Notes under the pieces: generated by a model
Database searches by the model: none
What the model saw: only the letters and a program-made list of their open reading frames with translations
What the model was told of the DNA's origin: nothing
In this document: in pieces, positions 24,514-33,312 of the stretch
Layout: every line of letters starts with the position of its first letter
Numbering within the stretch: position 1 is the stretch's first letter
Source of the DNA: an uncultured Dorea sp.
GTDB lineage: Bacteria; Bacillota; Clostridia; Lachnospirales; Lachnospiraceae
Assembly: GCA_910584615.1 (NCBI GenBank)
Contig: CAJUAM010000030.1
Span: 1 to 38,702, forward strand
Direction of reading: 5' to 3'
Length of the DNA stretch: 38,702 bases
Made by a program: the position numbers and the translations under genes

Positions 24514-25599
24514 TTACGCAAGGATAAGCGATATCAGATAAAACGGCGTAGCCTTTTTTGTCTTATCGTCAAGAATCTCTATCTCAATACGGTGCTCCTT
24601 CTTCTCTCCATGATGAAGAACCGGTTCCAAATATAAACAATCTCCCCAGTCCTCTTCAAAATTCCCATCCAAAACGCGGATATCCTCCGTATTACCGTCC
24701 AGAATCAGCTTTGCCCGCAACGCTGGTTTTTTTATTGTCTTCCTGTACTGGACGGCGATGCAGGAAGCCGTAACCTCAAATACTATTTTTTCTCCGGCCT
24801 GCTTTCCAATCCATCCATTCCTGAAAGTATCCAGATGACCTGTTTTCTCCTCCGGATCCGCCCGAAATCCCAAAAGCGTCGGTGAGATCTCACGGATCGT
24901 CAATCTTTTTGCATGTTCATAGGCATTAGCCGTTACAGGCATGGGCAGCTGCGCCTTTTGAATTTCTTCTATGGCTTCTTGTTCCTCCATGTCCACCCGA
25001 ACCTGCTCCAATAAATTAACGATTTCTTCCGCTATCAGTTCGTGTCCCTTATCGCTCGGATGCAGCCCGTCCTGCGTCAGTTCTTCTCTCGCGTACATGC
25101 CTGCCATCATCTTCTGATACAAAGTATCCTTAATGCTCACATGGGGCACATGATAATAGTCTCCTACAGCATTATGGTATTCCTGGACATTTTCACCAGT
25201 ATCATAACAGACATTATTCAGAAGAACCACCGCCGGTTCAGATTTCCATGCCAGAATCCTGCGCAGCAGGCCCTCATATGTCTCCCCAAAAAAGTCTTCC
25301 GCTTTATCATTTACGCTAAAGTCTATCATGACCACATCAGGCTGGTACATCAGCAAATCCTCCTGGACTCTGGAAACTCCAAAATGAGAAGAGGTTCCTC
25401 CAATGCTCCCATTCACATAATGAAATTCTGCTTTCGGAAACGCCTTTTTCCACCATTCAAATATACGATAAGAATATGCCCTCTCATGTACCGTCGCCGA
25501 GCATCCCTGAGTAATCGAACCTCCAAAAAATCCTATTGTCAGTTCCTCTCCCTTTTTTGCTCTGTACATGCACATTTTTAATCTTGTATAATCAGCCAT
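24514..25599 (-). CDS. SGNH acetyl esterase, CE17-like, with C-terminal carbohydrate-binding module
   Basis: An SGNH-fold esterase of about 361 residues. The serine block is GFFGGSITQG (Ser28), the glycine block NGSIGGTSSHFG, and the asparagine block DFSVNDK (Asn97). The catalytic Asp177 and His180 are in DGLHPSDKGHE. The last 140 residues form a separate beta-rich domain, as in the CE17 mannan 2-O-acetylesterase of Roseburia intestinalis, which has a CBM35. It lies next to a CE2-like esterase, just as in that locus, so the pair should deacetylate imported manno-oligosaccharides. There is no signal peptide. The ATG at 25599 has GAGGTGG just upstream; an in-frame ATG at 25629 has only a weak site and is the alternative. 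Confidence 0.85.
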   Translation of the reverse strand: MADYTRLKMCMYRAKKGEELTIGFFGGSITQGCSATVHERAYSYRIFEWWKKAFPKAEFHYVNGSIGGTSSHFGVSRVQEDLLMYQPDVVMIDFSVNDKAEDFFGETYEGLLRRILAWKSEPAVVLLNNVCYDTGENVQEYHNAVGDYYHVPHVSIKDTLYQKMMAGMYAREELTQDGLHPSDKGHELIAEEIVNLLEQVRVDMEEQEAIEEIQKAQLPMPVTANAYEHAKRLTIREISPTLLGFRADPEEKTGHLDTFRNGWIGKQAGEKIVFEVTASCIAVQYRKTIKKPALRAKLILDGNTEDIRVLDGNFEEDWGDCLYLEPVLHHGEKKEHRIEIEILDDKTKKATPFYLISLILA

Positions 25600-25644
25600 T
25601 TCCACCTCATTTTCCACCTTTTTATCCATAGCTTTCTTTTCTAT

Positions 25645-26688
25645 CTACGCGTCAGGCAACTGCAGTTTTTCAATATACGCTGCCATTTCCTCTGCCATTT
25701 CTTCTGCCTCCGGTATCCTTAAGTGTCCCGGCGTTCCTCTGCCATTCCGTTTGAAGATATACTGTGTGATCTTCTCATCTTTCATCTCCTGTACCACCTG
25801 GCCGATAGAATTATCCCATGCCTTGTCATGACACAAAAGCGTTGTACAGCATACAATACAGGCAAGCGGATACTTATCTCTCAGCTTCATAAGAAATGCC
25901 TTATAATGACGCCTCCATTTTCTGGCTTTTTCTCCTTCATAATCTTCTTTCATATAATCCTGCGGATTGCTGTCATTCTGCCCGAATGCCACAATTACCA
26001 CTTGTGGGATATACTTAGAAAAATCCCACTCCATAGATTCACCCAGATCGGGATTATAATGAATCTTATCCCATGCAGTTTCCATGCCGATGTAATCCGG
26101 GGCATGGAACCATCCCGTTCCATCCATAAGCGCAATACCGCCCTGGGCAATGTCATGTATCTGGGCGTTAAGTTTTCTGGCCGTCATCCAGGCATAAGAA
26201 TACCAGCTGTTGGAATATTCCCCGTTATGCTCCGGGTCTTCCTTCCCCGTATATGCTGCCGCTTCCGACACTTCGCCTGCCGACACTGAATCCCCGTACA
26301 CCTCTATCTTTCTTACCGGTTTCTCAGACATATAAAGAAGCTTCGCTCCATCCGCAATCTCTGCTCCCAGGAAGCTGAACTCATGGCAGGCATCCTGTCT
26401 TTTAAAAAACAAAACTTCATGCTCCTGCCCGGCCGCTCCTTTCACTTCTATCTCAAACATGGCTGTCCCATCCTTTGGAAGCGCAAGCACAGACTGCCTG
26501 CCGTCCAGGATATAGCCCAGATAATTATCCCAGTAAGCACATTTGTTCCTTACATGGATTTTTAACATATTCCCTGTAAATCTCATCCCTACAGAAGTAC
26601 ATGGATATACGAAAACCGGTTCATCCGGATTACTCCAGTCAATCCTTCCGATATAAGACAGCTTCTTATTTGTTGGCTTTATCTCCAT
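25645..26688 (-). CDS. CE2-like acetyl esterase
   Basis: A 347-residue esterase with CE2 architecture: an N-terminal beta-sandwich (about residues 1-120) then an SGNH domain beginning YGDSVSAGE, with catalytic Ser134. The oxyanion block is FGQNDSN, and the C-terminal GTPGHLRIPEAEEMA carries the His. It has no signal peptide, so it works on oligosaccharides after uptake. In the R. intestinalis locus the CE2 enzyme removes 3-O-, 4-O- and 6-O-acetyl groups while CE17 takes 2-O-acetyl; the same division is inferred here. The start overlaps the upstream DUF624 gene by 23 bases and has a near-perfect AAGGAGGAG site. The stop is 45 bases before the chosen CE17 start. Confidence 0.87.
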   Translation of the reverse strand: MEIKPTNKKLSYIGRIDWSNPDEPVFVYPCTSVGMRFTGNMLKIHVRNKCAYWDNYLGYILDGRQSVLALPKDGTAMFEIEVKGAAGQEHEVLFFKRQDACHEFSFLGAEIADGAKLLYMSEKPVRKIEVYGDSVSAGEVSEAAAYTGKEDPEHNGEYSNSWYSYAWMTARKLNAQIHDIAQGGIALMDGTGWFHAPDYIGMETAWDKIHYNPDLGESMEWDFSKYIPQVVIVAFGQNDSNPQDYMKEDYEGEKARKWRRHYKAFLMKLRDKYPLACIVCCTTLLCHDKAWDNSIGQVVQEMKDEKITQYIFKRNGRGTPGHLRIPEAEEMAEEMAAYIEKLQLPDA

Positions 26689-27307
26689 CTTTTTTCTCCT
26701 CCTTAATTAATGTCTGAAAAATTGTCGTTAAAAATAAACTATTAATCCACACGATAAGAGAAAAACCTATCACACAAAAAATCGGCATCGCTGCCATTGT
26801 GACAAACGCGCCGCCCGCAATGCACACTGCCGGGATGCAATTTAGAATTACCATAATGAGAGTCGCCGGCAGATTCTTAAACGCAAGTAATAAGGCATTC
26901 ATCAGCGTATTCTTCATGCTGTTCTGGAATCTTGCCTGCAGCGGAAACGCATAACTGATGGTAAAACACCACAGCACCAGCAGAACTCCAATTGCAATAT
27001 TCAACATCTTACTAAGATTTTTACCGTACAATATATCGAAAAGAAGTATCCCGCCCGTAATCATGAATACAAGCCATAGCTTCGTGCTTTGCCTCCACTC
27101 TTCCCTGCATGCTTCAAAATATTCTCTCGCAGCATACTGGCTTTCTCCCCGTATACGCCGAAGAGATACCCTGTACATCGCTGTCACTGTCATTCCAATC
27201 GTAAGCACAGGCAATGATGTTATGACGAAAAGGACATTCAATATTATCCAGTCTCCAATATTTCCCATAAACTCAAAAAATGGACGTTCTATTGATAACT
27301 TTTTCAA
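26666..27307 (-). CDS. DUF624 (YesL-like) membrane protein in the mannan operon
   Basis: A 213-residue protein with five to six hydrophobic segments (about 18-42, 75-92, 102-122, 143-165 and 170-195). FFEFMGNIGDWIILNVLFVI and the TALYR-like VTAMYRVSLR are typical of DUF624. The basic C-terminal tail (KEEKKDGDKANK) is cytoplasmic. Its start overlaps the stop of the preceding gene by four bases (ATGA), so the two are translationally coupled. A second DUF624 protein is present at 67-732, next to the alpha-mannosidases. The biochemical function of the family is not known. Confidence 0.82.
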   Translation of the reverse strand: MKKLSIERPFFEFMGNIGDWIILNVLFVITSLPVLTIGMTVTAMYRVSLRRIRGESQYAAREYFEACREEWRQSTKLWLVFMITGGILLFDILYGKNLSKMLNIAIGVLLVLWCFTISYAFPLQARFQNSMKNTLMNALLLAFKNLPATLIMVILNCIPAVCIAGGAFVTMAAMPIFCVIGFSLIVWINSLFLTTIFQTLIKEEKKDGDKANK

Positions 27308-27969
27308 TTTCCTTCCCCCTTGTCTGCCTTTTCCAGTTGGTTTTTCATGTACGCCAGAAAGCGTCTGTTCTCCTCGGTATGTTTTCCTGATGATGGAAAG
27401 GCAAGCAGCAGTTTTTCATCCTTCTTTCCACTTAACAGCTCCGTAAAACTGTCATTTCCAAGAACCACTGCCGTACACTTTCCGCTGTCCATATAAGCAG
27501 TAAGGCCTTCCGTATCCTGCCCATCCAGTATATGGAACCCTCCGCCCATCTCTTTACAGTGCATGTAAAAGCTTTCTGACATTATCATAGCGTCAATTTG
27601 CTGATTTTGCCACTGGAAAAACAGCTTCTCATAAGAACTTTCATTTACTCCCTCTAACTGAAGTCCGTCATAAGAGAAATTATAATCAGAATCAATAACA
27701 ACCCGGTCTTTTGGAAGTCCTGCCTGTTTTGCAAAGGATTCCGCCATTTCATGATCCCTTACCGTATCAATTTCCTGATTTACCACCAGGCAGGTAAATA
27801 CCGGCTTCTTATTTTTGAAACCATAATGTACCCCAAATAAAAGAAACAGAGCAACGATGGACACAAAAATCAGCACATGATACCAGTAGTACGTCAGAAT
27901 ATATGCACATGTCTCCTTCCTGTTCAGACCTGCGGTTTTCTCTCGGATATCTTTCCAGTACTTTCCCAT
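27304..27969 (-). CDS. Single-pass membrane protein of unknown function
   Basis: A 221-residue protein not recognised as a named family. It has a short basic cytoplasmic N-terminus, one membrane segment (about residues 25-50, ILTYYWYHVLIFVSIVALFL), and an extracellular domain of about 170 residues. That domain has alternating alpha/beta character (FTCLVVNQEIDTVRD, QIDAMIMSESFY, CTAVVLGNDSFTELL), reminiscent of a single lobe of a solute-binding fold. It is coupled by a four-base overlap to the DUF624 gene downstream. The pairing of an anchored extracellular domain with a DUF624 protein inside a transporter operon suggests an accessory to uptake, but this is only context. Confidence 0.75.
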   Translation of the reverse strand: MGKYWKDIREKTAGLNRKETCAYILTYYWYHVLIFVSIVALFLLFGVHYGFKNKKPVFTCLVVNQEIDTVRDHEMAESFAKQAGLPKDRVVIDSDYNFSYDGLQLEGVNESSYEKLFFQWQNQQIDAMIMSESFYMHCKEMGGGFHILDGQDTEGLTAYMDSGKCTAVVLGNDSFTELLSGKKDEKLLLAFPSSGKHTEENRRFLAYMKNQLEKADKGEGN

Positions 27970-28002
27970 AGAGAGACCATCCCTCCTCTGATTCTTTTAT
28001 TC

Positions 28003-28022
28003 GGGCGGCCTTACCGCCGCCC
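28003..28022 (-). other. Intercistronic GC hairpin
   Basis: A seven-base perfect stem (GGGCGGC/GCCGCCC) with a six-base loop in the 64-base gap after the GH130_1 gene. No T tract follows on the minus strand, so a role in mRNA processing or stability is more likely than termination. Confidence 0.5.
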
Positions 28023-28033
28023 ATAATGGTATG

Positions 28034-29203
28034 CTATGCTTCCAACAATTTTAGATTCTTTCGAATCAGTTCACAGCGCTGTTTCACACAATCCGGCGAC
28101 CTTAGCGGATCTTTTGGTGTTGAAAGCAGATAGTCCTCCATCTTGTCAATCGTAGTCGCTGCCACATGCATTCTGGTATCACATGAAGCATAATAGATAT
28201 AAATATCACCATTTTCTTTTGCGACTGCTCCATTGGTGAATACTACATTGGATACGTCTCCAACTCTCTCTTCCCCAAGCGGAACCAAAAACACGCCGGA
28301 CGGCTCTGCGATTACCTTTAAGGGATCTTTCAGATCTGTTCCAAATGCATACAAGACATATCTGAGTCCTGCCGCTGTATTCCGCACACCATGGGCAATG
28401 TGAATCCAACACTTTTTCCCCTTGATCGGAGGCGCTCCGGCTCCATTCTTTGACTCAGTCAGTGTATGATAGATCCGTTTGCTGATAATCTTCTCCTCAT
28501 CTATAACTGCATGTTCGATATCCTTACATAGCCCGAATCCAATCCCGCCGCCGCTTCCGGTTTCGATAAATCCATCCATCGGCCTTGTATAGAATGCATA
28601 CATTCCATCTACAAATTCCGGATGAAGTGATACGTTTCTCTGCTGGGGAGACTGTAATGTCTTCAGATTCTCAAGCCGCTCCCAGCTCTTTAAATCCTTC
28701 GTTCTGACAATCCCGGCCTCTGCAACCGCCGCGGATAGATCCGTATCTTCTCTGTCCTTGCTCTCTGAACAGAACAATCCATAGATCCAGCCATCCTCAT
28801 GCTGTGTAAGACGCATATCATACACATTGGTTTCCTCCGGACATGTATCCGGCAAAGTCACCGGATAATCCCAGAAATGAAATCCGTCAATTCCCGTATC
28901 GCTTTCTGCCACCGCGAAGAAAGACTTTCTGTCATTCCCCTCCACGCGGACAACCAGATAATATTTCCCATTCAGATACACCGCACCGGAATTCATGACC
29001 GCGTTAATACCCAGACGCTCCATAAAATACGGATTCGTCTCATTATTCAGATCATATCTCCAGTGAACCGGAGCAAATTCTCTGGTCAGTACCGGATATT
29101 CATATCTGTCATAAATTCCGTTATAAAAACTGGTTTTCTGATTTTTTCTGGAAATCAGTCTCTCCACCTTTGCCTGTTCCACATAATATTGTTTATGAAG
29201 CAT
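28034..29203 (-). CDS. GH130 subfamily 1 phosphorylase (probable 4-O-beta-mannosyl-glucose phosphorylase)
   Basis: A 389-residue GH130 five-bladed propeller enzyme. Length and sequence fit subfamily 1, which phosphorolyses mannosyl-beta-1,4-glucose to mannose-1-phosphate and glucose. The putative general acid is Asp106 in SDTGIDGFHF; phosphate-site features include YFMERLGINAVMNSGA and GSGGGIGFGLC. The partner 2-epimerase, encoded immediately upstream with an 11-base overlap, would supply mannosyl-glucose from mannobiose. The ATG at 29203 is preferred because AAGGAGG is seven bases upstream; an in-frame TTG at 29209 is the alternative. It is cytoplasmic, with no signal peptide. Confidence 0.9.
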   Translation of the reverse strand: MLHKQYYVEQAKVERLISRKNQKTSFYNGIYDRYEYPVLTREFAPVHWRYDLNNETNPYFMERLGINAVMNSGAVYLNGKYYLVVRVEGNDRKSFFAVAESDTGIDGFHFWDYPVTLPDTCPEETNVYDMRLTQHEDGWIYGLFCSESKDREDTDLSAAVAEAGIVRTKDLKSWERLENLKTLQSPQQRNVSLHPEFVDGMYAFYTRPMDGFIETGSGGGIGFGLCKDIEHAVIDEEKIISKRIYHTLTESKNGAGAPPIKGKKCWIHIAHGVRNTAAGLRYVLYAFGTDLKDPLKVIAEPSGVFLVPLGEERVGDVSNVVFTNGAVAKENGDIYIYYASCDTRMHVAATTIDKMEDYLLSTPKDPLRSPDCVKQRCELIRKNLKLLEA

Positions 29204-30365
29204 CTTCAAGCCTCCTTATTACCTCAAAACACATCCTGCCATTATGGTATGGACATTTCCACGGCTCCACGATCGGTTTTGCAACCGGCTTTCTGTCCTT
29301 ATCCAGTTCTGAAAACCACTCGGACCCTTTTCGTCTGTCAATCAGGTAATCCCTGATATAGCCCCAGATATCCCGGGCAGCATCCAAATATTCTTTTTTC
29401 TTTGGCGACTTCTGATAACCATTCAGAAAACCAACTACGGCCTCCGCCTGCACCCACCAGACGCGGGTAGTATCCACAACTCCGTTTTCCGCCTCGTTCA
29501 CCAGAGAATGATCTATATAAGCCCGATGATAGATGTTTTCTGTAATCGTCCTCGTAATCGGTGCCAGCTTCTCCGTATAGGAAGCGTCTCCTAAGATTTC
29601 CAGGCCGCGGTCAACAAGCCACGCTGTCTCAATGTCGTGTCCATAAGAGTACAGATCAATCAGCGTATTCCATGTCCGGTCAAAAAATACTTCCTGGCGT
29701 CCAAGCTTTGGATTATAGATCCTTTCCGCCATAAGATCCAGCATAAACCGAAGTTTATCTGCCACACATATTTCTCCTGCCACCCGGTATAGTTCTGTGT
29801 AAGCTTCAAATACATGGAGAAGAGTATTCATCGTCTTTTCCGCCATAACCCCGTTTTCAGACAGCTTGTCATTCTCTGCCGGCTCAAAGTCTCTGTCAAA
29901 TGCTTCCAGATAACCATATTCATCCTTACACTTCTCTTCAACCAGACAATACAAGTCGCGGGCAATCTTAAGAGCCTCTTTATCTTTCGACGCATCATAG
30001 TAAGAGGACAGCGCATAGATTGCAAATGCTTGATTATAGGTATGCTTTGTCGCATCTTCCGCTCTTCCGTCATAAGTAAGGGACCAGTACACACCGCCGT
30101 ATTCTTTATCCAGACAATGCTCCTTCAGAAAAAGGAACGCGTGCCGCGCATATTCAAGAAGCGCATCTTCTCCCAGTATCAGGTATGCATTGGAGAAAAA
30201 CCAGAGAATCCTGCTGTTTAAGATACAGCCCTTTACAGCTTCTTTGCAAAGCTTCAGGTCATAGCCAAGATAACCATAGAATCCCCCGTGAACTTCGTCC
30301 TTCATACCCTGCCAGAATGGTATGATGTCTCTTTCTAAATGTTCCTTCACTTCCGTTTTCAGCAT
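29193..30365 (-). CDS. AGE-family epimerase (probable cellobiose/mannobiose 2-epimerase)
   Basis: A 390-residue (alpha/alpha)6-barrel protein of the N-acylglucosamine 2-epimerase family. Recognisable segments are FWQGMKDEVHGGFYGYLGYD, NSRILWFFSNAYL (the family has H/NxRILW), YNQAFAIYALS, GHDIETAWLVD and TRVWWVQAEAVVGFLNGY. Length and context match cellobiose 2-epimerases, which convert mannobiose to mannosyl-glucose for GH130_1; the gene sits between the two GH130 genes, as in known mannan pathways. GGAGG lies seven bases before the ATG. An N-acetylglucosamine 2-epimerase role is less likely because no sialic acid or amino-sugar genes are present. Confidence 0.9.
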   Translation of the reverse strand: MLKTEVKEHLERDIIPFWQGMKDEVHGGFYGYLGYDLKLCKEAVKGCILNSRILWFFSNAYLILGEDALLEYARHAFLFLKEHCLDKEYGGVYWSLTYDGRAEDATKHTYNQAFAIYALSSYYDASKDKEALKIARDLYCLVEEKCKDEYGYLEAFDRDFEPAENDKLSENGVMAEKTMNTLLHVFEAYTELYRVAGEICVADKLRFMLDLMAERIYNPKLGRQEVFFDRTWNTLIDLYSYGHDIETAWLVDRGLEILGDASYTEKLAPITRTITENIYHRAYIDHSLVNEAENGVVDTTRVWWVQAEAVVGFLNGYQKSPKKKEYLDAARDIWGYIRDYLIDRRKGSEWFSELDKDRKPVAKPIVEPWKCPYHNGRMCFEVIRRLEDAS

Positions 30366-30384
30366 GATTTTCCTCCACTATCTA

Positions 30385-31410
30385 CTATCTCTTTCCAATC
30401 TCAGTATCTTCTTCTGTAACGGCGCTGTGCTCCTTAATATACGCAACTATTTCATCGGCCTTTGTAAACGCAAGGCCAACATATGTATCCGCGGCGCCAT
30501 AGTAAATAGCGATTTTTCCGCTGTCCGAATCATGAATGGTTGCGCATGGGAACGTCACATTCGGTACAAACCCACGTTCCTCATACCATTCTTCCGGTGT
30601 CAGCAGGAAGGTATCGCAACGGTATTTTACCTTGGATGGCTCATCAATATCCAAAATCGCTCCGCCGATACTGTATACATACCCATTACAGGTACCCGTT
30701 ACACCATGGTAGAACAAAAGCCATCCTTCCGTGGTCTCGATCGGCGCCGCGCCGCCGCCAATCTTCACATTCTGCCACCATTCCTTTCCTTTGCCCATTA
30801 CGTGCCGGTGTCTGCCCCAGTATTCCATATCCGGACTCTCCGAGATAAAGATATCGCCAAATGGCGTGTGTCCGCTGTCACTTGGACGCGACAGCATAAT
30901 AAACTTATCATTCACCTTCCTCGGAAACAACACTGCATTCCTGTTAAAAGGAAGAAATGGATTCTCTATTCTTGTAAATGTCTTAAAATCCTGCGTTTTA
31001 GCCACCCCTATAGAAGCTCCGTAGAAATCCTGGCACCAGATAATATAATAGGTATCTTCAACTTTCACAAGTCTTGGATCATACGCATACCCCGGCATAA
31101 AATCTTTTCCCTCTTCATCCTTAAAAGGTATCTTGTCCTTCTCAAAATCCCAGTGTAAGGCATCCTTGCTTCGTCCAAGATAAATGTATGGAATCCCATT
31201 GATCTGTTCACCGCGGAACACTCCGATAAATTCTCCCTCGTAAGGCATTACCGCACTATTAAATATCCTTGCGACACCCTCTGTTGGATTACGTCCGATA
31301 ACAGGATTGTCACTGTAGCGCCATACCGGCATCCATGTCTTACTGCCATTTGGTCTCTCCTGCCATGGAACATTGGGTACCGGCTCTCCTATAATTTTAA
31401 CTTCGCCCAT
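30385..31410 (-). CDS. GH130 subfamily 2 phosphorylase (probable beta-1,4-manno-oligosaccharide phosphorylase)
   Basis: A 341-residue GH130 enzyme, shorter than the subfamily 1 enzyme downstream and matching subfamily 2. These remove one mannose as mannose-1-phosphate from the non-reducing end of beta-1,4-manno-oligosaccharides. Propeller-blade segments include ARIFNSAVMPYEGEFIGVFR, GYAYDPRLVKVEDTYYIIWC, KIGGGAAPIETTEGWLLFYHG and IAIYYGAADTYVGLA. AGGAG is in place upstream of the ATG. The two GH130 enzymes and the 2-epimerase together degrade manno-oligosaccharides completely to mannose-1-phosphate and glucose, saving ATP relative to hydrolysis. Confidence 0.92.
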   Translation of the reverse strand: MGEVKIIGEPVPNVPWQERPNGSKTWMPVWRYSDNPVIGRNPTEGVARIFNSAVMPYEGEFIGVFRGEQINGIPYIYLGRSKDALHWDFEKDKIPFKDEEGKDFMPGYAYDPRLVKVEDTYYIIWCQDFYGASIGVAKTQDFKTFTRIENPFLPFNRNAVLFPRKVNDKFIMLSRPSDSGHTPFGDIFISESPDMEYWGRHRHVMGKGKEWWQNVKIGGGAAPIETTEGWLLFYHGVTGTCNGYVYSIGGAILDIDEPSKVKYRCDTFLLTPEEWYEERGFVPNVTFPCATIHDSDSGKIAIYYGAADTYVGLAFTKADEIVAYIKEHSAVTEEDTEIGKR

Positions 31411-31427
31411 TTATCGTTTCTCCTTTC

Positions 31428-32273
31428 CTATCCTTTTACTGCTCCCGCAGCCAGACCGCCGTAGATCTGCTTCTGGCAGAGGATAAATACAATCAGCGCA
31501 GGCACCATGGTAATAATCACACCCGCACAAATATAGTTATACTGATTTCCCAGCGGTCCTGTAAACTTAAACAGAGAAGTCGCTACTGTAACCAGTCGGT
31601 TTTTATCCTGCAGATAAAGGTTCGCCGTATAGTATTCATTGTATACTCCGACACCCTTTAGAATCATAACCGTCACAATTGCCGGTTTCAAAAGCGGCAA
31701 CAGGATTCTGAAAAAAACTCCAAAATATGTGCAGCCGTCCATAATTGCAGATTCGTCCAAAGAATCCGGTATATTTTCGAAAAACTGAATAAATATGTAG
31801 ATTGAGATAATATCCGTACCGCACATCATAATGATATAGCCCGGTAAAAAATTGATCCATCCAAGGCTGTACATAATCTGGTATACAGATACCTGCATCG
31901 CGATTCCCGGAAGCAATGAAGCAAACAAGAACATATTTCTAATAAATCCATTTCCCTTGAATTTAAAACGGCTCAGCACATAAGCAAGCATAGATCCTGT
32001 CATGATGGAGCCCGTTAATACGCACACCAGAATAATGATAGAGTTTCTGAAAGCAACTCCCATATTCGCCTGCGACCATGCCTGTATAAAATTTTCAAGA
32101 TAAGCCCAGCTTTCCGGCAGTGTCATTACATTTGTGGAAGCATATTCTTCCGGTGTCTTAAATGCAGTAATTACACAAACAACAATTGGAAGCACAGAAA
32201 TAAGCGCGCCTAAAATCAGAGTAATATATTTCAATATAGCTATTACAATTCTTTTCATTTTCGCTGCTGACAT
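31428..32273 (-). CDS. ABC sugar permease (MalG-type)
   Basis: A 281-residue inner-membrane permease of the CUT1 family with six membrane segments. The EAA-loop motif is ESAIMDGCTYFGVFFRILLP (about residues 175-195). The C-terminal AAGAVKG is typical of MalG-type subunits. It overlaps the MalF-type gene by one base (TAATG) with GGAGG upstream, so the two are coupled and form a heterodimeric channel for manno-oligosaccharides. No ATPase gene is nearby; CUT1 systems in Firmicutes commonly use a shared MsmX-type ATPase encoded elsewhere. Confidence 0.93.
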   Translation of the reverse strand: MSAAKMKRIVIAILKYITLILGALISVLPIVVCVITAFKTPEEYASTNVMTLPESWAYLENFIQAWSQANMGVAFRNSIIILVCVLTGSIMTGSMLAYVLSRFKFKGNGFIRNMFLFASLLPGIAMQVSVYQIMYSLGWINFLPGYIIMMCGTDIISIYIFIQFFENIPDSLDESAIMDGCTYFGVFFRILLPLLKPAIVTVMILKGVGVYNEYYTANLYLQDKNRLVTVATSLFKFTGPLGNQYNYICAGVIITMVPALIVFILCQKQIYGGLAAGAVKG

Positions 32274-33250
32274 TACCGGACACCTCCTTTTACTTCTAAT
32301 TCCTGACGTTTCTTACGTTTTCTGATCTCACGAATCGGCTCTTCATCTCCTACGCCAAAATAATACCGTTCAATGCCCTTTTGAATCAGTGTCGCAATCA
32401 TAATTAACCCTAACAAAACAACTGCCATTGCAGATGCCAGCCCTACTTTCTGGCTCTCATGCGCAAGCTTATTCATAATAACAAAGTAAGTTCCGGTTCC
32501 AAAGTCACCTCCGGTAATAACATATGGCGGTTCAAATACGCTCAAAGAACCCGTAATCGAAAGAATCATATTCAATACAATAATTGTTTTAATATTCGGC
32601 AGGATAATATAGATAAACTTCTGGAAACTGTTCGCGCCATCAATGTCCCCCGCTTCATAGAGAGAAGCATCTACTGACATGATCGCGCCTATAAACATAA
32701 CCATCCCCTGTCCCATGTACCTCCATATGGAAGTGGCGGCAACCGAGATGTTATTAATGCTCGTATCCTTCAGCCAGTATGGCAGCTGTTCCAGATTAAA
32801 ACCGCACCACTGAAGAACTGTATCAAGCACAAATCCCCTGGTATAGAAGAATTTGAAGATAAAACCCACCGCAATACCACATACCAGATACGGGAAGAAC
32901 ATCAATCCTTTAAATACTCCGCTTCCTTTTAGCTTAAAGCTCAATACAGATGCAAAGTACAGCGCAAGTGCAAGCTGGATAAAAGAAGCCACTATGTAAT
33001 ACAGGCTCAGCTTCAACGCCTGGAAACAATCTTTTCTCGTAAATACTTCTATATAATTCTGCAGTCCTACGAATTCCCTGTCACCAATATATTTCATATC
33101 ATAAAAACTAAACCCTATCATCTTAAAGAATGGTATATATGTAAAAATCAGAAGCAAAGCTATCGGTACAAACATAAAACAAAAAACGCAAAGCTTCCGG
33201 TTTACTTTTCCAGACTGAATCCACGCCTTAAAACTCTTCTTTTCATTCAT
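32273..33250 (-). CDS. ABC sugar permease (MalF-type)
   Basis: A CUT1 permease of about 325 residues with six membrane segments, the first at about residues 20-42 (CVFCFMFVPIALLLIFTYIP). The EAA motif is YEAGDIDGANSFQKFIYIILP. The basic C-terminus (REIRKRKKRQELEVKGG) is cytoplasmic. The start is ambiguous: an ATG at 33250, a TTG at 33253 or a GTG at 33259 share the same AAGGAG; the TTG has the best spacing, the ATG was chosen as the usual codon. The gene lies between the solute-binding lipoprotein and the MalG-type gene, the classic order for these importers. Confidence 0.9.
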   Translation of the reverse strand: MNEKKSFKAWIQSGKVNRKLCVFCFMFVPIALLLIFTYIPFFKMIGFSFYDMKYIGDREFVGLQNYIEVFTRKDCFQALKLSLYYIVASFIQLALALYFASVLSFKLKGSGVFKGLMFFPYLVCGIAVGFIFKFFYTRGFVLDTVLQWCGFNLEQLPYWLKDTSINNISVAATSIWRYMGQGMVMFIGAIMSVDASLYEAGDIDGANSFQKFIYIILPNIKTIIVLNMILSITGSLSVFEPPYVITGGDFGTGTYFVIMNKLAHESQKVGLASAMAVVLLGLIMIATLIQKGIERYYFGVGDEEPIREIRKRKKRQELEVKGGVR

Positions 33251-33280
33251 CAATCCCACACTCTCCTTTCCTTAATGGAA

Positions 33281-33305
33281 AAGCGGAGCAGCTTTCGCCC
33301 CGCTT
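33281..33305 (-). terminator. Intercistronic hairpin after the mannan solute-binding gene
   Basis: On the minus strand AAGCGG pairs with CCGCTT, with further pairing inside around a GAAA loop, followed by TTTTCC. It lies just after the solute-binding protein stop and probably lets the binding protein be made in excess of the permeases, as with the mglB hairpin at 14311-14336. Confidence 0.5.
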
Positions 33306-33312
33306 GTTTTCA

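Noticed and set aside
25723..26289. 188-residue plus-strand ORF opposite the CE2 gene
   Set aside because: Shadow frame over a gene with intact catalytic motifs and a strong ribosome site.
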